The translations under genes and the position numbers were made by a program. Below, piece after piece: positions 1 through 12,651 of a stretch of DNA of 64,000 bases; positions within the stretch are counted from its first letter, which is position 1, and each line of letters begins with the position of its first letter. The stretch comes from Anoplolepis gracilipes (lineage: Eukaryota > Arthropoda > Insecta > Hymenoptera > Formicidae). Under the pieces are notes generated by a model, which saw nothing but the letters and a program-made list of their open reading frames with translations, did not search any database and was not told the origin of the DNA. The stretch spans positions 22,656,001 through 22,720,000 of the forward strand of contig NC_132970.1 of the NCBI RefSeq assembly GCF_047496725.1. Direction: 5' to 3'.

Positions 1-1086
1 AGGGGGTATACTTAATTTTTTTTAAATCTAGATGTATTTTTCAAGATTGAAACCTTTTTTATATTCTATTGAAAAGAATAAACATCAAATGCTTTTATTT
101 TATAGAAAAAAAAATGTATATTGCTCTTTTACTTCCTTTTTCCCCTTTTTCTAAATTATAATTATAAAATAAATCTCGTTACATATATTTCACATTCACA
201 ATGTTCCACTATATCCATTTTAAAGTTGTAAAAATAACTTTTTTTTTCCCTCAAGCTTGTAAAAAAAAAATTGATGGATGGATGAATGCGTTTCCACATG
301 AGTTTTGAGCCCAGATTGTTCTCTCTAACTTTATACAGAGACATAATTAATTTCAATTCTAATTATTGTTACCTTTTTTTCAGATTATATCTCAAGCAAG
401 ACTGTCAAATTCAGGATTCGAATTCGGGATTAATGCTAATCGACGTAGGTACAACTAAATCCTAATCTTTTGCAGTATATACTAATCCGGTAGTTTCCGG
501 CCGCCCCGGTGGCATTAAGCCCGCGTATGAGATTGCCCATCCGGATTAAAGAGAGAGGTGCTATAAGGGAAGCTTGCGGAACAAGGTGACTCGTGACGAC
601 CACCCGTGGTACGACCGTTTAAAGGATTATCGTTGCAGGGGCTATCGTGTCAAAACAGGAATCTCAAATAATGGTTTAACTTTGACGACACGTCGCGACG
701 GGTGGGAGACAAATAGAAGAAAAGCGATCAGCGAAATATGTCACAGACTAGCCATTTCCAACGTCCAAGAAATTTATAAAGGTATCCCTAATAATAAAAC
801 CGCAGGAAATGTATCATCGAGTGATTTTACAGCTCGTTAATGAAGCTTTTTTCAAACAAATATATGGGGATTGAAATGGAAAGAGAAAAAGGAAAAAGTC
901 AAATTTATTATTTTTTGTTTTTCTCATAAATCCGTAATAAGTTTTTTTATTAGTATAGGAAGATCGTAGGAGTTACGGCTTTCTCTGTTACTTTGCATAC
1001 TAGAACGTAATTTTAATATAATGATACATCAACATTTTCTTGATAATTTAAATTTTAAACATCATAGTAGCATTATTGGTATATTT
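1..1086. other. Intergenic AT-rich DNA with a GC-richer islet at about 480-800
   Basis: Mostly AT-rich sequence with no gene I can support. The islet at 480-800 is clearly GC-richer and carries an 88-codon + strand reading frame ending at 840. That frame has a TAA stop at 547-549 and no upstream ATG, so it would only make sense as a terminal exon. Acceptor-like tracts (pyrimidines then CAG) lie at about 372-383 and 465-474, but I could not chain them into the open frame. A conserved non-coding element or a transposon fragment fits equally well. Confidence 0.4.
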
Positions 1087-1228
1087 CCAAGTGAGACAGA
1101 AAGTTACGATAATAAGGTCAGATGACGTCAAAATGACGAGAATATGACTACAAAAACTCACATTTCGATCATTTTTCTTGTCATTTTGACGTATTTTGAC
1201 ATTATTGTGACTTTCTGTTCTACCTGGG
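1087..1228. mobile_element. Short MITE-like inverted-repeat element, CCCAGGTAG-type ends
   Basis: The two halves of this roughly 142-bp stretch are imperfect reverse complements. The left half reads CCAAGTGAGACAGAAAGTTA and the reverse of the right half begins CCCAGGTAGAACAGAAAGTC. Both halves go on to a shared CGTCAAAATGAC motif. The ends and the internal GACGTCAAAAT motif resemble the larger element at 57481-58124, so I treat it as a small non-autonomous member of the same DNA-transposon family. There is no coding capacity. I could not define a target-site duplication. Confidence 0.6.
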
Positions 1229-2552
1229 TTATAGTAATATTGCCACATTCATTTATTCTTTGAATTTAGTTGTGGAAAAAGAAACTCAGGTACAAAAGAG
1301 TTCTTTAAGTTTTAAAATTTTGAATTATAGGCACTTTATTTTTGCTTCTTTTATAAGATTATATTGATTGTTAGAGAAATGATGTTAATTAACGTATAAT
1401 TGACACATTATTAACTAAAATAAAAATTTTATTTTTACAAGATGTGAATTGGAGTAGCCATACTCACATTGTAATAGAAGGGTGATAATTTTTTAAATTT
1501 GCATTGTGACATATATTGATTCGATTTTTGTATTCATTTTAATAAATTAAATAATAAAATATTTTTTTTACACGAAAGAATTTTATTAATAAAGATTTCA
1601 TAAAATAGAGATTGGCAGTCATAATGTTCGCGATCATGGCTTCAAGTTGCTTCTTGGTTCAAGCATAATAATCGCGTAGGCGTTACGTGAAAGGCGCGAA
1701 TACTCGAAGCTTCCTGTTAACGAGGTCGTCACATAACTGTCGAGCAAAATCGATGTACCGAGGTTACTGCATTTCTCTCGTGTGAATGTAATATAATCTA
1801 CTTAATAAAAAAAAAAGGGAAAAAGCTAATATAATTTCTTGAAACAATATACGTGCTTATATATTATCAACAAGATTTCAAGATATATGCATAATTATCA
1901 TCAATTTCACGTGTATATATGTATATTAACGTTCGAAGGGTTAATATTCTTTAATTCACCTTCCGATATCAGACTGCCATACGTGAAAAAACATATGGAA
2001 TTCTGTCGAGTAACGTCTACGCATACATACATATATACACATACATAAACACACATATATATATATATATACACATACACACAGCTAAGCGCACACGGCA
2101 TGGCTACCGGAGCGGCCATTGTCCAGTCACCACTGCCACCGCTACGAAAAGGAACCCCACGCTGACAGTCAGCTCCATTAAGGCCCATTATGGCCTTTCT
2201 TCGAAAGATACACATTATTCGAGTCGGACGAAACTCTTCCGTCGCGCGTCATTCGCGCGACGACGAGTCGTTAATTCGAGACAGGTCGCCGCTGATTAAC
2301 GAGTGCGAGGAATAACGGGTATACCGCATATTATGAGCGTATAAGATCGATAGCGCGCGATGAATTATTTGATATGCGGTCGACCTTCGATCGTATAAAA
2401 TTCCTTTTGTCGGATTCGATAATGGAGATATTGACGAATTGATTTTACGGACTGAAAGAGTTGGCATAAAATCGAGTACGATAAATCTACTGAAAATATG
2501 AAAAATCAAATTCAAATTAAACAGTGCGTTTAATATTTCAAATTTTCAAATA
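1229..2552. other. Intergenic, AT-rich with weak GC-richer islets at 1620-1800 and 2090-2330
   Basis: No gene is supported here. A short TA/CA microsatellite lies at about 2030-2085. The GC-richer islets contain only short, stop-interrupted frames on both strands. Open frames here (for example 1907-2215 on the minus strand) run through the microsatellite and are not credible genes. Confidence 0.4.
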
Positions 2553-2992
2553 GGGTAAACTAGAGTACGATGACCATAGGTTGTAATTTTTTCAATAATC
2601 GCTACATGCGCTTTTTTAGTCATTATCAAAAATAACACAGCTCCACCAAAAAAAAAAAAAAAAAATGATCGAAAATTTAGTTTAACCAGAGTGAGTCTCC
2701 GATAAGGATTTTTGGTCACTGAATTCGAATCTGAAGTCTGTTTTTCTCCATCACATCCTGTTTTCTTGTAAAATGGTTTAAATATATTATATATATATGA
2801 TTCATTCTTTGTCAAAACGGCCATCCACCTAATATAAAATTTCTATTAAATCTTTTCCTTTTAATTTCGATAATATTACGTAATTTAAGCTTCAGGGAAG
2901 ATAATATGCTAAACACTATTAAAAAATAACAAAAATAAAAGTATGTTTTTTGCATTTAAAAAAAACTATGGCCATCTTGCCCGAATTTACCC
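2553..2992. mobile_element. MITE with GGGTAAA termini and TA target duplication, copy 1
   Basis: The left end reads GGGTAAACTAGAGTACGATG. The right end is its imperfect reverse complement, ending in TTTACCC. Each end is flanked by TA (2551-2552 and 2993-2994), the target duplication expected of Tc1/mariner-type elements. Internal segments match the element at 54448-55002 in reverse-complement orientation, for example the stretch with GCTTCAGGGAAGATAATATG. There is no open reading frame of note. It is a non-autonomous, probably mariner-related element. Confidence 0.8.
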
Positions 2993-3469
2993 TATTAAGT
3001 TATATTTCAAGATTAGAAATATATAGTAAGTGTATAATAAATATAGTAGTCTCTTAATGTGTGTTAATATTATAAGCACATGTTCCTTCATTTGTGAACA
3101 TACAGGATATCCTTTCGAAAGCTTCGCATATCCTGACTGTTTTAGAAGTTTTCGAGGACCGAGAGAGGAAGTGAGTTTCGTGTTAATTGTTGCCAGCTTT
3201 CATCAAATCGTTAATTAGTCGGTCACCGCCCATCGTCGACGTGTGGGTATAATTTTTCTGACCGGTGCCACGCTGTCTGGCACGACGGCGAGAAGAGGCA
3301 TGTCTTTTATTTTCTCGACCCGAAAAGTGCACGCTATTCACATAAAATTTTCCCCATATTTTAATTTTTTTAGAAATTAGAAAAAAATAATAATATAGTA
3401 TAGAATCGCGCGTATAGAAGATATATTGTACAGAATCGATAAATAATTTTATATTACAATAAAAGATTA

Positions 3470-3520
3470 CATATTTCATTCAAAGATAAAATCATGGATT
3501 TTATCTTTGAATGAAATATG
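3470..3520. repeat. Perfect 24-bp palindrome with a 3-nt spacer
   Basis: Arm 3470-3493 (CATATTTCATTCAAAGATAA plus AATC) is followed by ATG and then by its exact reverse complement at 3497-3520. No mismatches were seen. The three-base spacer is short for a microRNA precursor. The open frames that cross it on both strands arise only because the sequence reads the same each way. Confidence 0.85.
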
Positions 3521-4470
3521 TTTAAATATTTGGAGAATAATTCTCGATAATAATTTCTTAATCTCCTTCGCGATTAATAAGAATAACTCGGGCAACTGTG
3601 GGTCCTCCACAGGAGAAATTCCGAAAACGCTTCGATGTTTTCTCAGGCACTGGGTAAGGCCTACCCGATATTGGCGGCTTTGTGTTTTCTTAAGCAGCGG
3701 GTCCACTTCCTTATTGCCACGCCCGAAAAGAAAAAAACAAGGAGAGACTTTCGGTGCCACGCTGTCTGCCAGTGATGCGACTTGCGTCACGTCAGCGTCA
3801 GGAAATCATCTCTTTTTTCCAGCAATCGATATAAATCTCTATAACTCCAGCTAAATTTCGTATTTGCTGGTAAGAATCGCTCAATTCTCTTCTCGTTGAG
3901 AATTCACATCGAAACATCTCTCGAACGTTATATCATGAATGAAAAGATTGATTCCGAAGAAAGTTTATATTTTAGCAGTCTTATTATCTCTTTCTCAAGG
4001 AATTTTCTGAAGCCGCTGCGAATAGTATTAATCGCGACGAGTATAACTACATATTAACAGATATAAAAAATTCAACAGAAATGTAGTATATATATTTTCT
4101 ATTAAAGAGTAAAGGAAAATTTTGTTGGAGTTTAAGCTGATTAGATTAACACACTTGAGAATGTGCCGATTACGAGGTAGTGGCCATCTTGAAAACGGCC
4201 TTTCTCACCATCTCCCGGCCAGCACCCTTCCACTCACCCTTGTACTTCCTCGCGGAGCTTAGCCGAAGCTGCGATCGAAGGACGGTGGAAAGGAAAAGGG
4301 TGGGATCGCCTGCGCGCGAACGAGCGAGGAAAGGAGGAAATATCGACGACGACGACGACGACAACGAGAGATGGGTTTCTTTGTTTTGTGTAAAAACAGC
4401 TCCACGGGGTGATGGACTGTGGCATCAAACCAAACTGAATATTGCGTCTGACGCTTACGTAGGTTGCTGG
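3521..4470. other. Intergenic, mixed composition, no gene seen
   Basis: GC-richer patches occur at about 3590-3800 and 4170-4440. Open frames here (such as 3507-3854 on + and 4180-4482 on +) overlap other frames, lack recognisable domains and run into low-complexity Asp/Ser or tetranucleotide sequence. I do not call them genes. Confidence 0.4.
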
Positions 4471-4600
4471 GTAGCTAGGTAGGTAGGTAGGTAGGTAGGT
4501 AGGTAGATAGGTAGGTAGGTAGGTAGGTAGGTAGGTAGGTAGGTAGGTAGGTAGGTAGGTAGGTAGCTAGGTAGGTAGGTAGGTAGGTAGGTAGGTAGGA
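4471..4600. repeat. (AGGT)n tetranucleotide microsatellite
   Basis: About 130 bp of near-uninterrupted AGGT units, broken by single variants (ATAGG, GCTAGG). Because four is not a multiple of three, it creates a long artificial minus-strand frame of Tyr-Leu-Pro-Thr repeats. Confidence 0.95.
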
Positions 4601-5207
4601 TAGGTGGATATATACTCTTGAGCAGTGGGCGGAAAAAAGCGTAGACGTATCTCTTTCACTTCCTGTGCGAACGAGAAGCAAGATCGTGCTCGCGCATCGA
4701 TCGATCGAGGGCGAGAATCTTCCAGATTCAGCATCTCATCAGGTGATTATGGTGTGATAGACACATCCGTTTATCCTCTTTTTATCAAGTAATTTCATTA
4801 TATGTATATGTATTTCATTTTCATCATTTAATAGCTTTCTACGTAATCTCTCTACGTATCTTTTAGTTTTTTCTTCTTTTCTTCAGATAAAGAAATTAAA
4901 AAATACATTACTGAATATACTTTATATATTCAGATATTATTAAATAATTGCATTTTTACATTTGTATTCGTTGTATTATTATTTCAATCATTCGCCCTGC
5001 ATTCTTGTGCAAGTGACGGTCAAACGTCAAACGGACTGAATAACCGTAACGCGCAAGAAATAAGTTCTCTAGTAAGTAGTAACAAGACGTCAAGATGACA
5101 AACCCTAGCTATCCGGCAACGACAAATCACGTTAATCCGTATCCGCTTGTCTTCGGTGAATTTATCATTCTCTCCTCGTGGGCAATCACAAACGTGTTAA
5201 CACATAC

Positions 5208-5208
<1 letters not shown>

Positions 5209-5262
<54 letters not shown>
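5209..5262. repeat. (GA)n microsatellite
   Basis: Uninterrupted GA/AG dinucleotides, giving Arg-Glu or Ser-Leu artefact frames on the two strands. Confidence 0.95.
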
Positions 5263-5266
<4 letters not shown>

Positions 5267-5800
5267 ATAAAGGGGAGACCGAATTCCTAACGCATCTTCC
5301 GCCCACGTGCTGTGAAGAAAACGAAGAAAAGAATGAAGGAGAAGAAGAGGGAGTGTTAAACCGGAACATCGCGAGGAGGGAGCAAAGAGAAGGAGGAAAA
5401 AAAAAAGAGAAAACGTGCTGACCGTGCGCGCGCGCGAGCGAGGAAAAAACATATCGAGACGTAAATCAGCTGGTAATTAAAATTAGCGAGGGATTCGCGC
5501 TAAACGGCCCGGTTACATTTATCCGTCCGCGGTTCTTTGATGAGCTTTCCTGAGAACGCGCGCCTCGGTTAGTCTCCTCCGGCGCTCTGTCGGTTTTTCG
5601 GCATTCGCAGTGGCCTACAGTTTACGCATATCCGTTGTCGCTTCCCTTTGATGTTACTTCGGCCTTCCGCCGCTTCTTCGCTTCTTCTTAACACGAGCTC
5701 CTGCGACGGACGCGCTTCCTCTTCCTCGAGCATGTGGAAAGCGACGAAGCGAACTCTTTTTGGCTCTCAATCCAATCTCGTGCGGCTTTCGATTTGATTT
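5263..5800. other. GC-richer intergenic islet without a credible ORF
   Basis: This is one of the longest GC-richer blocks upstream of FoxF (best at 5400-5800). Its frames are broken by stops on both strands. It may be a regulatory element or a non-coding first exon, but nothing in the sequence decides between these. Confidence 0.35.
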
Positions 5801-8800
5801 GAATTATCAATTCGAGGCGGTTAAAACTTTTACGCAACATTAAAGAAATCTATTTAAAGAGGTTTTTAAACTTTGAATTTCTTACATCAATTTTATACTT
5901 GAACATTACAATATGTATGAGGTAACTCGGTTTCCTAAGTTTATAAACTATTAAAAATTGGAAAAGAGAATTTGAGAAAAAATAGAAACCTCACTAGTAT
6001 TCGTAAAAATTCAAAAAATTCAAAAATCAAATATATGCAAAAATCCGACAACTACAATATTTAAAAGTTTGTGAAATTATTGAAGAATTTAAAAATCTTA
6101 GAAAGACAAAGATTCAACAATCACAAACTTTGAAAGTTTGCAAAATTAAGAGAATGCAAGATTCCAAAAAAAAAAAAAAAAAAAAAAATAATAAGAATAT
6201 ATAATTTAACAGAGATTAAAAATTAAATAATACACCTATGTAACAAAAAGTTTATAAATTTAAAACTTATTATAATCTTTACAATTTTCAAACAGAATGA
6301 ATATTTTTTGAATAATAGGAAAAATTGTTAAACTATTGTATGCATTGGAATTTGAGAATGTGAGTGATATCGAATATTTAAACTAATGGATTTCGTCCCC
6401 AATTTTTTCGTGTGTTAATTGAATTTTAGTGTTTCACTTTTCCAGCACGGTTCTTTATGATGATTTTTGTTTACCTGATCACTTTATTATTGCGAGTACT
6501 TTAACCACTTGACAAAAATGTTCTCAAGTTGACGATTGAGAATTGTCCCTGGTTACAAAAGTGTCTTTGAGATTTTACGAGCGAGTCAGAATCAGCCACA
6601 ATATTTTCGGGGATCGTATCGGCGATTTAATGTCGAGACCAATAAAATAAAACCTAAATTTTACGAGATGCTGATGAAAGCTGGTTGCTGGATAAAAACT
6701 CCTTGTTAATGAAAATAAATTAATAATAATTATTCATTTACGGTATTTAATATCCTAATTTTTATTTAGGTTGACCGAAATTTACATAGCGTTTAACATA
6801 TTTTTGTCGTGTCAATATTTTACAGTTACTACTTGAATAAGGAAATTATTTGAATATGTCATTATTTCCATGCGAAAGACACTTGTCAAAAACTTCCGAT
6901 CGCGTCATTTGGTTTGATGAATTTACTTTTTGATCGGAGTTCGTTGACCAGATCGCTCGTCAAGGTTGAGATAAAGGAGTCATTGACACATCACGAGGCT
7001 TTAATTGCCAAATTTAGTCGGAGAAAAATATTTGCCAAAGTTCTCCTGGCCTGCATATGCATTTCTCTTGAAATTTTAATCGGACTTCAACCCGACTTTG
7101 ACCTTCGTCACAAGTTCTAATAAATTGCTTATTCTGCAGCTGCACCTGTGTCGTTATCAATAAAATAAATTATCATCATACGCGTCTCGAGAATTATTTT
7201 TCTTTCTGAAAACAGTTTACGCACGCGTGTCTCTGAATTTTGTAACTGCTATTTTTTTGCAATCTGGATATCTATTGCTAACAATTTATTTAACGAATTG
7301 TAAAAAAAATGTATACAGAAAAAGACAAGGTAACAATTTTTTATCTGCCTAGAATTGAAAGCGGATTATTATTGTCCTACAATCGAACAAAATATTAAAT
7401 AATTAGCTCAATATAAATATAATAAAGAAGAGTTGTTATATAACATATTATATATTATACAATATATAATGAATATTATCTTTCAGTTTCAACAAAAATA
7501 TAAATTTGCATTTGCATTTACATTTGTTTCGTACTTTTCTTTCCTGTCAAATCTTTGCTTCACGCACATAGTCGAACATGTATATAAACAACAAATAGTA
7601 TTAGGAAATAAGACGGAGATAAGACCTAAAAGAATATCGAATGAGATCTTGAAACTATGAATAATCTTTGACTTTAACACTCCTCGTCTCAGTTTCGCGT
7701 TTCAAATATTTCCAGATGGTTGACACTTTCTCTTTTGAAATGCTTCTTTTTTACTGATCATAAATAACTATAAGATAAAGAATATCGTTGACAAGCGAAG
7801 GCGAGAAATCTTTTAAATCGAGATAATTGTTTTCTCACAATGGCGATCTTCTATATTGAAATAAATGTTCAGTAAACATATTACAATACTTTTTATCATT
7901 GGGTGATTTCAAAACAGATATAGATTATCTATTTTGTTTATAAGATATATATTACAACAAATTTTTACATCATATTTTCTTTGTAATTTAATAAAAAAAT
8001 TTGAAAAGATTTTTTTGGTACAATCAACATTTTTTATAAACTTAAAAAAGACTTGATATTAAATTAAGCCAAATATATGACACATGATTATACTGCCGAT
8101 TAATTCAACAGTACAGATAATTCCTCTACGCTTATCTCTCTCTCTTTCTTTACTTTACGTTAACTTTATTAATTATGCATAACATAAACACGAAATTATC
8201 ATATCGTTATAACTTTTTATATATCACAATAAAAAATTCAAATTCTAATATTACATTACAAAATAAGTTTCGGAATGAAAGTAAATGAATGCAAAAAATG
8301 TTTGCGAAATTGCATGCGCAAAATAACGTACAGTTGACTAGGGAAACAAAAACGAAAAACCTTGATCGAGCTGTTGATAAGACGACACAAGTACTGAGAA
8401 AATATTATCATCGGCTTATATTATGTAAACGCACGAATCTATTAACGTGCAAATTACATTTACACGTCACGGCGGAAAAAAAGAGCATCGCTTGTTGTTA
8501 ATCATCAGAAGTGAGATATACGTCGTAAAAACGCAAACGGGGCGAAATCCGGATATCGAAAGGCGGCGAACAGAAAATGAACCCGAGAGGATACGTTGCA
8601 ACTAAGCGTGCTACCTGTTATACCAAGGTCACGTGGAAGATTCAATATTGATTCAGAAAATATACGAAATCTGTCGGCGAGAGCAGGTCGTTGCCGGGAC
8701 AGGGAGAGCTCGGTGCACGGTGTTTTTATTTAGTCTGGCATAAAGCGTTTAAGGATTCAAACTATGGGGTGCGGTGTATATCACTGTCAATGATTTCTAA

Positions 8801-11270
8801 TGGATCGTTAAGAATTTTTTGAAAGCTCTACTATTTAAAAAGCCAAACTGAAGAGAGTTATCAAATCTCGAATATATCTAGAGATACAAAGATATAAGAA
8901 TCAGTATAGATTCAAGAGTCTACTCTTTAAAGAGTTTCTAGAACGAAATGGCTGTCAAAACTAAGAATTAGAACATTTAAGGATACAAAGATTGATAAAT
9001 GCAACTCAAGGCACTAAAATTACAATATTCCAAGATGTATATTAGATTTGATAATTGTAGAACTTAATAAATTGAAAAAAAAGCAAAGATTTAATTATGC
9101 GTTTGAAGATTTAAATAAAACAATTTTTCAAAATTGAAATTTATATATGGAATATTAAACATAAAAAATCTAAATGTAAAAGAAAAATATTTTATATGTC
9201 TAAAAGTTATATATAAATATATAGTTTTAAAAAAATTGCGTTTTCTTGATTTAATTTTTGACATATCGTAAGATACAAAGTAATTCTGATTTCTTTAGAG
9301 ACCTCGTACGATATATTTGAAAAGCTACTAAAGTCTGCTGGTACACCGATAATATGAGATGTGTAAGATTACAATGTAAGCTACAGAAGACAACGTTACC
9401 GACTGAAAATGAAGCTGTTTCATTGGCTGTAGCTCAAAGCAGCTTCCTTCTGCTCCTCTTTCGGCTGCAGGCATCTCATCGTTTTATGTTGTACAATATC
9501 GATGTACAGTAAATTAGAAAATACTAATGCATCTCTCTATTTAAAACTGGAATAATGGAAAAATTTTTTTGTTTTAAAATACATTTTTTTAAATATCACT
9601 GATCTTTTAAAACATCTTCTTTTATATTTTATTAATATAATAATATAATTTAAAAAAAAACATCAAGATTGATCTAAAGTTTGAAGATATATATAATGCA
9701 ATTTTTCCTTTAAGCATTTATTATTGAGATTATATATATATTCCAAGGTAATCCCTTTATATTTTTCATCTATTTGACTAATTTAAATTTCATTTTTTTA
9801 AATAAATATATTAGGTTTTAATTTACGCATTAAATATAAAAAAAAAGTTTCAAACAAGAGTTTCGAATGAAAATTAAGCACTGTAATATAAGTAATAAAA
9901 TTTTTTCTTCTACAATATATTATAATTTCAAATAGACTCTAATGAAGAATTATTTATGTTTTTCAAAGAACTTAAATTTAGTATAAAAATATAAATAAAT
10001 AGAATAGAAAAATTTATAATTGATTTGCATATCAAGATATATATTAATTATTATAAATAATTCTATATAAAACATCAATGATATAATATCAAAAACTATC
10101 TTTTCTTTCTCTTTTCAGTCTTTTTGTTTTATGATATTTGTTCGGCGTCTCTTTATGTATTTTCGATACTCCTACGTTTTCGCCGCTTTCTTATCGACCT
10201 TTATTGTGTAAAAATATAAGAACAATTAAAAACTCATACAAAGAAGTGCCGAAGAAATATGAGTGCACAACGTAAGACAAGGAGAGATACTTTTTTTGGT
10301 ATCGACCTCTCACTCCTTACTGGTCTCAAACAGATGGTTCACGTCCGATTGCTCGTAACGATACTCTGTCCTGTAAACACTGCGTTGACGGGAAAGAATT
10401 GTCCGCGTGTTATGTGAGACCGAGGCGTGTCCCGTGCAAGAAAATAAGTCTTAAAATCTTCGACTCGCGGTGACTGTTTGAAGGTGGGCGAAAGAGTTGA
10501 GATTTATATCTTCCGGTTCATTGCGAAAGATTCCTGGAAGATGCGTTCTAATATGCGGAAACTAGTAATTAATTTCATAGACGATCGCGAGATTCATGAA
10601 AATCGAATGTTTTCTCAGCTAAAAAAATGTTTTTACTTAAATTTAATATTAATTTTTTACCTAATAAAACCTACTTCTCTACGTAATAAATGTAAATGAA
10701 TTAATCTTATTTATTGGATACAAATGAGTATTGGGACGCGCTAGATTGCGAATCAACGTCAATGATTCGCGAAGCAAAGCCACGTTGTATTCCTCGTGCT
10801 ATTCCGGTAGCTCGAACCTTCTAACAAACGGTCGTTAATGTTTAACGAGGCTGTTAAATTTCGAGGCGGCAAGATGGCCGCAGCTGTAACGCTTTAAGTT
10901 CCATTTGATTGTGCATGAGAAAAAGATCCAATAATTTTTCACCTCACATTTGTAATCGTACGGTTGAAACAATTATCATACATCTTGGTCTTGACGGTTT
11001 ATAATAAATGTATAATCATGCGATGTTTGACATGTAATTAATTTTTTCAAGAATATTTATATATGTATAACATATAAATAATTTTATTGAAAAAAAAACA
11101 ATTTATATATAATATAATCTAATATAAATTATTCATATAATTTTTGTGTTATATATAATATAAAAGAGTTTATATTATATAATATACATCATAAATGTAA
11201 TTTATATTGCAATATTATATTTTTTATTTATATATTTTATCTTTATATTTTACATGAGGAAAAGAAAAAG

Positions 11271-11319
<49 letters not shown>

Positions 11320-12651
11320 TAGTATAAATATTATTAAAGTGGTAGAAAAATATTCTACAATGTGATACGAATAATTCTGTTTTCAGCCCATATTTTATCC
11401 CGTAAAAAAAGTATCTTTTGCTTTGTGTGTGTTTATATGTATGTGTGAATACATCCGCGAGAGGACCTGCTTTGCGTTGATGAAAGAAAAAAAAGAGATA
11501 CCACAGGAAAAAGCATGAAGACTGGATGGAACGTCGGAGAGGTCGTGTCGGAACAACCCCCTACGGTAGTCAAGATCTAAACAGTAAAACACGGGATTAA
11601 GTGGGGTACACACACGTTGCGTAAACAGCCGAGCTCTACGGGGGTGCAGCCACGAATAGTGAAAAATCTCGATGCGTTTTTAGGGCATCGCTAGATACAA
11701 TCTAATTCCATAAATCACTTTGTAAAGATAACAAATATGATGGATGAATTATCGCGTCGCTTGTTTTCCTTGTACATACAATGCATGAGCGAGTGGATAT
11801 CGATAGCAATTTATTTTTTAAGTAAATTGCATTCAAGCTTATTTTTCTTCTTTTTCTTAACAAGAATTTAATTGTGATAATTAAAAGTTAATACAATTAA
11901 ATCTCAATATATAAATGAAGATCACTCTTCAATCTAGAGATTTTATAAATTAAAGGAAAAAAATAATTGTCTTTTATATAGATCTTGATAATTGTGCATA
12001 AAAGAAACTATTTTACGTTATCCTTTAATCTTTAATTAATTATATCACATTTATTGGAGTCACAATCTAAATTTAACATGGCTGTTACGTATAACGTATG
12101 TATAATATTTTAATTATAAATACGACTTGAGGATTAATATAAAAAAATTCTTTTCCAATAATTTCTAAAAAAATAATATTTTGCATTCTGGAATTTTCAC
12201 AACGCGCCTGTTTCATTTTCCTTGAGCGTTGTAATTTCTCGATTTTTGTGATCCAGTCTCGACGCACAGTATCTGGATAGTGTTTCTTTTGCGTAAGATC
12301 GCAGCTCCATGATGGAACATCAAGATCGGAGAGGAGGGAAGACTAGCTCTCAAAATAAGACACGTTGATCCGGCCATGCTGGTTATTTCGGAAAGCGCAG
12401 GGTTCTTCTTCTATACGCGCGAATTTCTGTCGAAAATCGCGATGCTGCATCGTAAATAATCGAATCTATCCTAGCAACATCTTAGCGAGCTTTTATTACT
12501 CGATGATGATTTTGATTGGAATGCGATTTATTTTTTTTCTACAGAATTTTTTATTTCTAGAAAAAATGAAATTAGATTTATATATATGTATATGTATAAT
12601 TATGGTATTTATTTGTACACTTTGTATTCACGAATTTAAAATGTTTCTAGG
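5801..12651. other. Long AT-rich intergenic region, no gene seen
   Basis: Strongly AT-rich. Contents: a poly(A) run at about 6165-6188, an (AT)n array at about 11274-11314, and slightly GC-richer patches at 8520-8770, 10240-10480, 10740-10900 and 11600-11700. No open frame exceeds about 108 codons and none shows a recognisable motif. Confidence 0.45.

Noticed and set aside
4475..4681. Minus-strand frame of Tyr-Leu-Pro-Thr repeats
   Set aside because: Produced entirely by the AGGT microsatellite.
5095..5452. Overlapping frames rich in Arg-Glu or Ser-Leu
   Set aside because: They run through the GA microsatellite, occur on both strands and have no domain outside the repeat.
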